From Desulfotomaculum sp. (GTDB lineage Bacteria; Bacillota; Desulfotomaculia; Desulfotomaculales; Nap2-2B): DNA of 5,502 nt. Positions 1 to 5,299 of this stretch are shown in pieces. The first letter of the stretch is position 1, and each line of letters opens with the position of its first letter. The stretch spans positions 4,630 to 10,131 of the forward strand of contig DMIY01000039.1 in the NCBI GenBank assembly GCA_003457075.1, read 5' to 3'. A program made the position numbers and the translations under genes. Below the pieces are notes generated by a model. The model did not search any database. It was given only the letters and a program-made list of their open reading frames with translations, and was not told the DNA's origin.

Positions 1-1
1 T

Positions 2-397
2 AACTCAAGGCCTCTTTCTCCGGGTATGAAGTACAGGCATTATGCTCCACGGGCGCCGGTGATTTTGATCGAAGGCGATCCGCAGCAGGTAGCAAAGCGG
101 CTCGCTGAATTGATTGATGGCTACCGTGTGGCAGGCAAAAGGGTGGGTGTGCTGGCTTATGAGGAAACAGCCGGTTATTATAAGCAGGGTGAAGTGGTGG
201 TGGCCGGTAAGCGACGGGATCCTGCCGGTGTGGCGTCACGGCTGTATAGTATCCTGCGGCGTTTTGATGAACTGGGCGTAGATGTGATTTTAGCTGAGGG
301 TTTGGAACCGGCCGGGCTGGGGTTGGCCATCATGAACAGGTTGCGCATGGCAACAGGTGGTAATGTCATTCAGGTAGGTGCGTTTGGAGGAGTATAG
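2..397 (+). CDS. L-threonylcarbamoyladenylate synthase (Sua5/YwlC), C-terminal part, 5' truncated by window
   Basis: Sua5 makes threonylcarbamoyl-AMP from threonine, bicarbonate and ATP, the first step of t6A modification at position 37 of ANN-decoding tRNAs, in the cytoplasm. Only the C-terminal Sua5 domain is here; the catalytic YrdC/TsaC-like domain lies before base 1. The frame is open from base 2. It reads through the inter-domain linker SPGMKYRHYAP, whose KYRHYAP core is a hallmark of two-domain Sua5 proteins, so the ATG at 26 is internal and not a start. A Rossmann-like segment follows (KRVGVLAYEE), and the protein ends with the family's GLGLAIMNRL motif. The stop at 395-397 touches the TTG start of mntP, and the mntP ribosome binding site lies inside this gene, which suggests translational coupling. 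The same pair is adjacent in Bacillus (ywlC-ywlD). Identification is firm; the gene is incomplete only because of the window edge. Confidence 0.93.
   Translation, partial: NSRPLSPGMKYRHYAPRAPVILIEGDPQQVAKRLAELIDGYRVAGKRVGVLAYEETAGYYKQGEVVVAGKRRDPAGVASRLYSILRRFDELGVDVILAEGLEPAGLGLAIMNRLRMATGGNVIQVGAFGGV
386..392 (+). promoter_or_regulatory. Ribosome binding site for mntP, inside the end of sua5
   Basis: GGAGGAG lies five bases before the TTG at 398. This strong Shine-Dalgarno supports the unusual TTG as the true start, because the sua5 stop directly precedes it. It leaves no space for a separate leader or riboswitch in front of mntP. Confidence 0.8.
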
Positions 398-940
398 TTG
401 GAAACTATAACCTTGTTTTTACTTGCTTTGGCTCTGGGTACGGATGCTTTTTCTCTTTGTCTGGGTATCGGTATGGCCGGAATAACCAGGCGGCAGATAA
501 TCATGATTAGTTTAAGCGTTTTAGCGTTTCATATCATTATGCCTCTTGCCGGCTGGCAGATTGGTGGAGTGGCGGGAAAGCTGCTGGGACAGGCTGCCAG
601 CGTGGCAGGGGCTTTATTGTTATTGTATTTGGGTGTGCGCATGATCTGGCATGCCCTGCGAGGAGATTCTGCAATTGCGCCACGGATCGTTCTGCTCAAA
701 GGATGGGGAGTACTTTTAATCGGTCTTGGCGTAAGCATGGATGCGCTTGCCGTAGGGTTTACCCTGGGCACGCAGGGGGTGAGTTTGCTTCTGACCGCCC
801 TGGTTTTTGGGCTGGTTGCAGGTTTGATGACTTTGTGCGGGTTGTTGTTAGGCCGCTGGCTTGGATATAGGATAGGTGAAAGGGCACAACTGGTTGGTGG
901 AGTTGTCCTGGTGGGTATTGGTGTGAAACTGGTTGCCTGA
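398..940 (+). CDS. mntP: Manganese efflux pump MntP (YwlD type)
   Basis: Inner-membrane exporter that removes excess Mn2+ from the cytoplasm. The 180-residue product is almost wholly hydrophobic, with about six membrane segments (roughly residues 3-24, 36-58, 66-86, 103-121, 130-152, 163-179) in two homologous halves. Each half carries the family's acidic signature: D16 in GTDAFS and D115 in SMDALAVGF, matching the aspartates needed for Mn2+ export in E. coli MntP. The second segment reads FHIIMPLAGW, which is the Firmicute form. The length is near the family norm. It starts with TTG one base after the sua5 stop, so it is almost certainly cotranscribed with sua5. In many bacteria mntP is controlled by a Mn2+-sensing yybP-ykoY riboswitch or MntR; no such leader fits directly upstream here, so any manganese control must act elsewhere. 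Substrate is inferred from the family. Confidence 0.93.
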   Translation: METITLFLLALALGTDAFSLCLGIGMAGITRRQIIMISLSVLAFHIIMPLAGWQIGGVAGKLLGQAASVAGALLLLYLGVRMIWHALRGDSAIAPRIVLLKGWGVLLIGLGVSMDALAVGFTLGTQGVSLLLTALVFGLVAGLMTLCGLLLGRWLGYRIGERAQLVGGVVLVGIGVKLVA

Positions 941-950
941 ACGGAGATTT

Positions 951-971
951 ATGAGTCCAGGTGAAAAATAG
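951..971 (+). other. Possible six-codon leader ORF (MSPGEK) before the arginine phosphatase gene
   Basis: ATG at 951 is followed by five sense codons and TAG at 969-971. GGAG at 943-946 sits four bases upstream, a better-placed ribosome binding site than any for the following gene. The TAG ends 10 bases before the likely ATG at 982, so ribosomes finishing this peptide could reinitiate there. It may be a coupling peptide, or a decayed start region of the following gene. No expression evidence is available. Confidence 0.35.
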
Positions 972-981
972 GGTGAGGAAA

Positions 982-1440
982 ATGGCCAGAAGAGTTTTAT
1001 TTATTTGTACAGGTAATACCTGCCGGAGTATCATGGCCGAAGCCCTGGTCAGGAAAGCACTAATTGCTCGCGGAAAGGACCCGGAAATACAGGTATTTTC
1101 TGCGGGTACGGCGGCCTTGCCGAATGCAGGAGCTTCGGAAGAGGCTGTTGCTGTAATGCAGGAAATGGGTGCGGACCTGCGGCAACATAAAGCTGTCTTA
1201 TTAACTCCCCAGGTAATAGAAGAGGCAGATCTGGTACTGACAATGACCAATGCCCACAAGGAACATGTGGAGCAACTTCTACCTGATTCGGAGAACAAGG
1301 TTTTTTCTCTGGCTGAGTTTGCCGGAAGGGGCGCAGATATTGTTGATCCCTTTGGCCGTTCCGTGGAAGTCTACCGGCAATGTGCTGCCGACCTGCGATA
1401 CTTAATCGACCTGGTGTTAGATAAACTGCTGGAGAGTTAA
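982..1440 (+). CDS. Low-molecular-weight protein arginine phosphatase (YwlE-like)
   Basis: Cytoplasmic phosphatase of the LMW-PTP fold, probably removing phosphate from protein arginine, the mark written by McsB in Firmicutes that targets proteins to ClpCP. The P-loop CTGNTCRS lies at residues 9-16: nucleophile C9, R15, and T13 where ordinary tyrosine phosphatases have Ile. That Thr is the known selectivity residue of B. subtilis YwlE. The general acid is D122 in DPFG. At 152 residues the length fits the family. One oddity is Ile17 after CRS, where the family normally has Pro. The ATG at 982 is chosen because the family core begins with hydrophobic RVLFICTGN just after it. In-frame GTG codons at 961 and 973 are alternatives; 961 would add seven basic residues. 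GTGAGG lies only three bases before 982, so initiation may depend on coupling to the mini-ORF upstream. A general LMW-PTP or arsenate-reductase-like role is less likely. Confidence 0.85.
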   Translation: MARRVLFICTGNTCRSIMAEALVRKALIARGKDPEIQVFSAGTAALPNAGASEEAVAVMQEMGADLRQHKAVLLTPQVIEEADLVLTMTNAHKEHVEQLLPDSENKVFSLAEFAGRGADIVDPFGRSVEVYRQCAADLRYLIDLVLDKLLES

Positions 1441-1552
1441 GAGGATATTGGCGGTTAATGTAGAAATAAATTTTTGTAGAAACAACAGGAAAAAAATTGC
1501 GTATACCACTATCTCTTAAGTATTATGTCAGCCTGGAAGGAATGATCGGCTT
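1441..1552 (+). promoter_or_regulatory. Intergenic region with a possible promoter for rpiB and an 8-bp direct repeat
   Basis: This A/T-rich gap of 112 bases is the first real break in the gene row. TTGCGT at 1497-1502 and TATTAT at 1521-1526, 18 bases apart, resemble a weak sigma-A promoter (three of six and five of six consensus matches). TGTAGAAA occurs twice, at 1459-1466 and 1475-1482, a 16-base period that could be an operator or chance in A/T-rich DNA. GGAAGGAA at 1535-1542 is the likely rpiB ribosome binding site. No hairpin followed by a T-run terminates the upstream genes. Confidence 0.3.
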
Positions 1553-2008
1553 TTGTATGTTGCGGTAGGTGGAGACCACGCTGGATGGCGGTTAAAAAAA
1601 GATATCATTATTTACCTTAAGAAAAAGGGGATTGCTTACCGTGATTTTGGAGCCTTTTCAGCGGAAGAAGCGGTGGATTATCCTGATTTTGCGTTGTTGG
1701 TGGCTGAGGCGGTACGTTCGGGAGAATGCGATCGGGGTATACTTTGCTGCGGCACAGGCATCGGGGTGGCTATTGTTGCCAACAAGGTGCCCGGCATACG
1801 GGCGGCGCTTTGCCATGATACCTTTTCTGCCCGTGCTTCCAGGGAACATAACGACGCCAATATATTGACTCTGGGTGAAAGGATAATCGGGTCTGGTCTG
1901 GCCAGAGAAATTGTAGATATATGGCTCAATACGGGCTTTCAAGGAGATCGCCATGCCCGGCGGACGGGAAAGATTGCTCAAATTGAGCAGAAATACAGTA
2001 AATGCTGA
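1553..2008 (+). CDS. rpiB: Ribose-5-phosphate isomerase B
   Basis: Interconverts ribose 5-phosphate and ribulose 5-phosphate in the non-oxidative pentose phosphate pathway (cytoplasm, dimer or tetramer). The 151-residue product carries the RpiB/LacAB signatures: GGDHAG near the N terminus (D9, H10), catalytic-base C66 in CCGTGIG, then NKVPGIRA, H99 in REHND, and the phosphate-binding R133/H134/R137 region in GDRHARR. These positions align directly with E. coli RpiB (Cys66, His99). The TTG at 1553 is the only sensible start: the frame is closed by TAA at 1517-1519, no in-frame ATG or GTG precedes the GGDHAG motif, and an AAGGA core lies 11 bases upstream, a slightly long spacing. The ATG at 1542 is out of frame. 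In B. subtilis the counterpart is ywlF in the same neighbourhood. LacA/LacB-type sugar isomerase is the only realistic alternative, and the context argues for RpiB. Confidence 0.95.
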   Translation: MYVAVGGDHAGWRLKKDIIIYLKKKGIAYRDFGAFSAEEAVDYPDFALLVAEAVRSGECDRGILCCGTGIGVAIVANKVPGIRAALCHDTFSARASREHNDANILTLGERIIGSGLAREIVDIWLNTGFQGDRHARRTGKIAQIEQKYSKC

Positions 2009-2057
2009 TCACGTGCCAGCCCTGTTGGTCTAATGATTATTTGCTAATCTAGAGCAG

Positions 2058-2063
2058 AAAGGA
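2058..2063 (+). promoter_or_regulatory. Ribosome binding site deciding the glyA start
   Basis: AAAGGA sits seven bases before the ATG at 2071 but only one base before the in-frame ATG at 2065. Normal spacing therefore favours 2071. Confidence 0.6.
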
Positions 2064-2070
2064 AATGGAT

Positions 2071-3309
2071 ATGCAAAAAGGTTCTTTGTCATCGGTAGAC
2101 CCTGAAATTGCGCGTGTTATCGCCCTGGAATTAGGCCGGCAACGGGATACGCTGGAGCTTATTGCTTCGGAAAATTCAACCAGCATGGCGGTATTGGAAG
2201 CTCAGGGATCTGTTTTAACTAATAAGTATGCTGAAGGATACCCCGGCAGGCGTTATTATGGTGGTTGCCAGTATGTAGATATGGCCGAGCAGTTGGCTAT
2301 TGACAGGGCGAAAAAACTCTTTGACGCAGAATATGTAAATGTCCAGCCTCATTCAGGAACACAGGCCAACCTGGCAGTTTATATGGCTTTACTTCAACCA
2401 GGGGATACTATCCTGGGAATGAGTCTGGCTCATGGGGGGCATCTCACTCACGGCAGTCCTTTGAATATGTCGGGCAAATATTTTAATATTGTTTCTTATG
2501 GTGTAGAGCCTGACAGCGGGTTAATTGACTATGAAAAAGTTTTGCAGATTGCTCTTAAGCACAAGCCGCGGTTAATTGTGGCCGGGGCCAGCGCTTATCC
2601 ACGCGCCATTGACTTTGATCGGTTTGGTGCAATTGCCCGGCACTCGGGAGCCTACCTGATGGTAGACATGGCCCATATTGCCGGCCTGGTTGCAGCCGGT
2701 GAGCATATGAACCCCGTGCCGTATGCCGATGTTGTTACCACTACTACGCATAAAACCTTGCGGGGGCCGCGAGGGGGGATAATCTTAAGCCGGAAGGAGT
2801 ACGCGGCAAAAATTGACAAGGCTGTTTTCCCGGGTATACAAGGGGGCCCGATGATGCATATTATTGCTGCCAAGGCGGTGGCTTTGCACGAGGCTATGCA
2901 GCCTGAATTTGTGCGGTATCAACGGCAGGTAGTAAAGAACGCCCGGGCGCTGGCGAATGCCTTAAGATTGAGAGGATTCGAACTGGTTGGTGGTGGTACG
3001 GATAATCATATGGTTCTGGTAGACTTAAGAAATAAAGGGGTAACGGGGAGGGAGGCCGAAGAAGTTCTGGACAAAGTGGGTCTTACGGTAAATAAAAATG
3101 CCATTCCTTTTGACCCCCGGCCTCCTGCTGTAGCCAGTGGCATTCGCATAGGCACTCCGTCGGTAACCGCGCGCGGCCTGGATGAAATGGTCATGGAAAA
3201 AATTGCGGAAGTTATTTACCAGGCGATAAGTTTTAAGGACGATCAAGAGAAGTTGAAAGACCTTCCAATGATAGTACGGGATATTTGTCTTAAGTATCCC
3301 CTGTACTGA
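2071..3309 (+). CDS. glyA: Serine hydroxymethyltransferase
   Basis: PLP enzyme that converts serine and tetrahydrofolate to glycine and 5,10-methylene-THF, the main source of one-carbon units for purine, thymidylate and methionine synthesis. The 412-residue length is typical of bacterial GlyA. Visible motifs, numbered from this start, are: LIASEN near residues 30-35, the [13 protein letters not shown] substrate loop (53-65), SGTQAN for cofactor phosphate (95-100), DMAHIAG with the PLP-ring aspartate D199, and [14 protein letters not shown] with Schiff-base lysine K228. [11 protein letters not shown] (359-369) carries the substrate-carboxylate arginine. The ATG at 2065 would add Met-Asp but is too close to the ribosome binding site. 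The gap from rpiB is about 60 bases, compatible with cotranscription. No glycine or folate riboswitch is visible in it. In B. subtilis ywlG lies between these two genes; it is absent here. No active-site residue is missing. Confidence 0.97.
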   Translation: MQKGSLSSVDPEIARVIALELGRQRDTLELIASENSTSMAVLEAQGSVLTNKYAEGYPGRRYYGGCQYVDMAEQLAIDRAKKLFDAEYVNVQPHSGTQANLAVYMALLQPGDTILGMSLAHGGHLTHGSPLNMSGKYFNIVSYGVEPDSGLIDYEKVLQIALKHKPRLIVAGASAYPRAIDFDRFGAIARHSGAYLMVDMAHIAGLVAAGEHMNPVPYADVVTTTTHKTLRGPRGGIILSRKEYAAKIDKAVFPGIQGGPMMHIIAAKAVALHEAMQPEFVRYQRQVVKNARALANALRLRGFELVGGGTDNHMVLVDLRNKGVTGREAEEVLDKVGLTVNKNAIPFDPRPPAVASGIRIGTPSVTARGLDEMVMEKIAEVIYQAISFKDDQEKLKDLPMIVRDICLKYPLY

Positions 3310-3336
3310 TCAAGCAGGCTGAAGGCACAACGGCTT

Positions 3337-3371
3337 GCAAATTGAAGATTGGAAATCGCAAATTTTAAATT
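3337..3371 (+). repeat. Left arm: five tandem degenerate A/T-rich heptamers
   Basis: The bases parse without gaps into GCAAATT, GAAGATT, GGAAATC, GCAAATT, TTAAATT. The first and fourth units are identical, 21 bases apart. All five share an A-rich centre ending in T or C, giving a rough consensus of GnAAATT. The units are in forward orientation, opposite to those in the right arm at 3394-3414. Confidence 0.6.
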
Positions 3372-3414
3372 GCCGGATGTTCAGCCAGAGGAAAATTTGC
3401 ATTTTGCAATTTAC
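3344..3414 (+). repeat. Imperfect inverted repeat / long hairpin built from heptamers
   Basis: Bases 3344-3366 can pair with 3392-3414: 19 of 23 positions pair (18 Watson-Crick, one G-U), including nine consecutive pairs, GCAAATTTT (3358-3366) with AAAATTTGC (3392-3400). The loop is 3367-3391 and is more G/C rich. On the - strand the right arm reads as three heptamers, GTAAATT, GCAAAAT, GCAAATT (3414 down to 3394). There is no T-tract after the stem, so a rho-independent terminator is unlikely. It could be a dispersed intergenic repeat, a transcript-end stabiliser or a processing site; the function is unknown. Confidence 0.55.
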
Positions 3415-3470
3415 GAGACCAGGAGTAGTTTTACTGAATAATTACAAATCTAGTAAGGGATATTTACAGC

Positions 3471-3908
3471 ATGTTTGTTCAACGTCCGTCTTTTGATGAG
3501 GTTTATATGGATGTAGTGGATGTTATAGCCCGTCGCTCCACCTGCCTGCGTAAAAAGGTGGGGGCAGTTATTGTAGTGGACCGGCGTATTATTTCACATG
3601 GCTATAACGGGGTGATCAGCGGCGAAGCGCATTGCTGTGATACGGGGGTTTGCTTAAAGGAGCTGGCGGGCAGGGAAGACTTCAAGCCCTGCGTACACGC
3701 TGAACAGAATGCTATCTGCCTTTGTGCCAAGCGCGGGCTGGCTGTCGGGGGTGGCACGATGTACGTGAACGCCGATATTTGTGTTACCTGCGCCAAGTTG
3801 ATTATAAGCTGTGAATTCAGCCGGGTGGTAGTGCGTCGTGATTACAAGGGAACCAGTGAGGGAATAGAGTTTTTACGCCGTTATGGTGTTCAGGTTGATC
3901 TATGGTAA
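3471..3908 (+). CDS. Deoxycytidylate (dCMP) deaminase, ComEB-like
   Basis: Zinc enzyme deaminating dCMP to dUMP, the substrate of thymidylate synthase. It thus pairs functionally with the methylene-THF made by GlyA upstream. The 145-residue product shows the cytidine-deaminase-family core: H76-A-E78 (zinc ligand and proton shuttle) in VHAEQNAI, and C104-x-x-C107 (zinc ligands) in ICVTCAK. The N-terminal RRSTCLRKKVGAVIV and the HGYNGV segment are typical of dCMP rather than cytidine deaminases. The Pro usually before the CxxC pair is Ile103 here. The protein has ten cysteines, several in an insert at 55-61 before the HAE motif, where bacterial relatives also carry Cys/His residues, possibly a second metal site. 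The start has AAGGGA ten bases upstream. In B. subtilis the homologue comEB sits in a competence operon, but nothing here points to DNA uptake. tRNA or riboflavin deaminases are less likely. Confidence 0.92.
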   Translation: MFVQRPSFDEVYMDVVDVIARRSTCLRKKVGAVIVVDRRIISHGYNGVISGEAHCCDTGVCLKELAGREDFKPCVHAEQNAICLCAKRGLAVGGGTMYVNADICVTCAKLIISCEFSRVVVRRDYKGTSEGIEFLRRYGVQVDLW

Positions 3909-3929
3909 ATGCTGCTAATTGTTAATTAT

Positions 3930-3935
3930 GGAGGG
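3930..3935 (+). promoter_or_regulatory. Closely spaced ribosome binding site of the DUF512 gene
   Basis: GGAGGG ends only two bases before the ATG at 3938. This is strong but tightly spaced. The next in-frame ATG, 3956, lies 20 bases away and has no better site, so 3938 is preferred. Confidence 0.6.
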
Positions 3936-3937
3936 CC

Positions 3938-5299
3938 ATGGCAAGACAAAGTGGTATGATCATAGCCGGTGTAATTTCTGGTGGTATTGCTCATCAAATG
4001 GGGATTGAGCCGGGAGACAGGATCATTATGATTAATGACCGGCCGGTGAAGGATATTATTGATTACAGGTTTTTAACCTGTGATCAAAAACTTGCCGTTT
4101 TGCTGATCAAGCGCAATGGCGAAAGATGGATTCTGGACATTGAAAAGGAATTTGAAGAAGACCTGGGCATTGATTTTGGGCAGGATGGACTGGGTAGAAT
4201 AAGGCGCTGCCGGAACAGTTGTATCTTTTGCTTTTTAGCCCAGATGCCGGGAGGTATGCGAAAGACACTTTATTTTAACGATGATGACTATCGTCTTTCC
4301 TTTATCCACGGCAATTTTATTACTCTCACCAACGTCAGCCGGCAGGATCTGGAACGCATTGTTACCCAGCGGCTGGCTCCTTTATATATATCGGTGCATA
4401 CCACCAACCCTATTTTGCGTGAAAAAATGCTAAACAACCGGCAGGCGGAAAGAATTATGGAACAACTGTCCTTTCTGGCCAGGGGAAATATCCAGATACA
4501 TACCCAGGTGGTTCTTTGCCCGGAGATAAACGACGGCCCGGAACTTGAGAGAACAATAAGTGATCTGTACAGCCTGTGGCCTGCAGTGCGTTCGCTGGCG
4601 CTGGTGCCGGTTGGTCTTACCCGTTACCGGGAAAGTCTTTTCCCGTTGCGTGCCTTTAACCGGGAAGAAGCCCGGAAAGTATTGACTCTGGTGGAAAAAC
4701 GGCAGAACATGTACCGGAGACAAAGCGGTTATCCCTTTGTTTTTGCCAGCGATGAAATCTATTTTTTGGCCGGTGTTCCTGTTCCTGATCAAGAACATTA
4801 CGGGGACTTTCCCCAAACGGAAAATGGGGTGGGTTTGGTCAGGCTTTTCCTGGATGAGTGGATGGAGGTGGCTGAAAGTCTGCCTGAAGGGATAGATTCT
4901 CCCAGGAAAGTAATTATTGTTACCGGAGTATCCGGCGAACGGGTATTGAGTCCAGTCGTTGAAAGGCTGAACAGGGTAAGAAACCTTAAAGCAATGTTGT
5001 GTGGGATAGTTAACCGCTTTTGGGGGGAGAAAGTAACAGTGGCTGGTTTATTGACGGCGGGGGATCTGTATGATGCACTGGTGGGAAGTGATTTGGGGGA
5101 TCTGGTTGTAATTCCGTCCGTCATGTTAAAGTCCGCGGACCTTGTGTTTCTGGATGATCTTCGGGTGTCTGAACTTTCCCACCGGCTGGGTGTGCCCGTA
5201 GCTGTGGTGAATGGGCCGCGTGAGCTTGCGGCAGTGGTGTTATCGAAGAAAAAGGTACCGATGGGAGATAAGGAGATATTATGCCAAAGCCAGTTGTAG
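3938..5299 (+). CDS. PDZ / radical-SAM-motif / DUF512 protein of unknown function
   Basis: A 453-residue protein of the DUF512 family; its biochemical role is not established to my knowledge. The N terminus (about 7-70) looks like a PDZ-type domain, with [19 protein letters not shown] matching the loop after which PDZ domains bind peptide ends. C91-x3-C95-x2-C98 follows, in [11 protein letters not shown]: exactly the radical SAM spacing that holds a 4Fe-4S cluster and S-adenosylmethionine. The conserved DDDYRLSF (115-122) and GNFITLTN come next, then a barrel-like middle with ISVHTTNP and [11 protein letters not shown]. The C-terminal DUF512 region runs from about residue 230 to the end. There is no signal peptide or membrane segment, so it is probably cytoplasmic. 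It overlaps der by 19 bases, suggesting translational coupling and perhaps a role linked to ribosome assembly or RNA modification; this is inference. The start could be ATG 3956 (residue 7), where family similarity seems to begin. Confidence 0.88.
   Translation: MARQSGMIIAGVISGGIAHQMGIEPGDRIIMINDRPVKDIIDYRFLTCDQKLAVLLIKRNGERWILDIEKEFEEDLGIDFGQDGLGRIRRCRNSCIFCFLAQMPGGMRKTLYFNDDDYRLSFIHGNFITLTNVSRQDLERIVTQRLAPLYISVHTTNPILREKMLNNRQAERIMEQLSFLARGNIQIHTQVVLCPEINDGPELERTISDLYSLWPAVRSLALVPVGLTRYRESLFPLRAFNREEARKVLTLVEKRQNMYRRQSGYPFVFASDEIYFLAGVPVPDQEHYGDFPQTENGVGLVRLFLDEWMEVAESLPEGIDSPRKVIIVTGVSGERVLSPVVERLNRVRNLKAMLCGIVNRFWGEKVTVAGLLTAGDLYDALVGSDLGDLVVIPSVMLKSADLVFLDDLRVSELSHRLGVPVAVVNGPRELAAVVLSKKKVPMGDKEILCQSQL
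5270..5275 (+). promoter_or_regulatory. Ribosome binding site for der, inside the DUF512 gene
   Basis: AAGGAG stands five bases before the ATG at 5281, an ideal spacing. It supports der starting inside the preceding gene, 19 bases before that gene's stop has ended. Confidence 0.8.

Larger units (their letters stand above)
3310..3470 (+). other. Non-coding gap between glyA and dCMP deaminase gene, containing an inverted heptad-repeat element
   Basis: These 161 bases contain no credible ORF. They start with a weak 5-bp stem (CAAGC 3311-3315 with GCTTG 3333-3337) that has a long loop and no T-run, so it is not a classic terminator. The heptad repeats follow (listed separately). A second pairing, GGCTGAA 3317-3323 with TTCAGCC 3380-3386, is possible. 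The last 50 bases are A/T rich and hold AAGGGA at 3455-3460, a plausible ribosome binding site ten bases before the next start. I could not identify a good promoter. In Bacillus upp follows glyA; no trace of it is readable here. Confidence 0.6.

Noticed and set aside
26..397. Stand-alone 123-residue gene starting at ATG 26
   Set aside because: The frame stays open to base 2, and the Met lies inside the conserved Sua5 linker SPGMKYRHYAP, so this is the tail of a longer gene.
759..1298. 179-codon open frame on the - strand across the mntP/ywlE junction
   Set aside because: It lies opposite two clearly identified genes, has low-complexity Ser/Thr/Pro-rich translation with no recognisable motif, and no convincing ribosome binding site. 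It is a shadow of the + strand genes.
2029..2053. Hairpin TCTA/GATTA-TTTGC-TAATC/TAGA between rpiB and glyA as a terminator or regulatory RNA
   Set aside because: The stem is short, A/T rich and bulged, with no T-run after it, and it abuts the glyA ribosome binding site. It is too weak to call.
3311..3337. Rho-independent terminator after glyA
   Set aside because: Only five base pairs (CAAGC/GCTTG) with a 17-base loop and no following T-tract.
3337..3414. CRISPR array
   Set aside because: The units are 7 bases long, contiguous and in opposite orientations; there are no 25-40 base repeats or spacers and no cas genes nearby.
3421..3470. Promoter for the dCMP deaminase gene
   Set aside because: Several A/T-rich hexamers resemble a -10 box (such as AATAAT at 3437), but none has a reasonable -35 at the right spacing.
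4430..5124. Two - strand open frames (128 and 108 codons) opposite the DUF512 gene
   Set aside because: They are antisense to an intact, motif-bearing gene, and their translations show no family resemblance.
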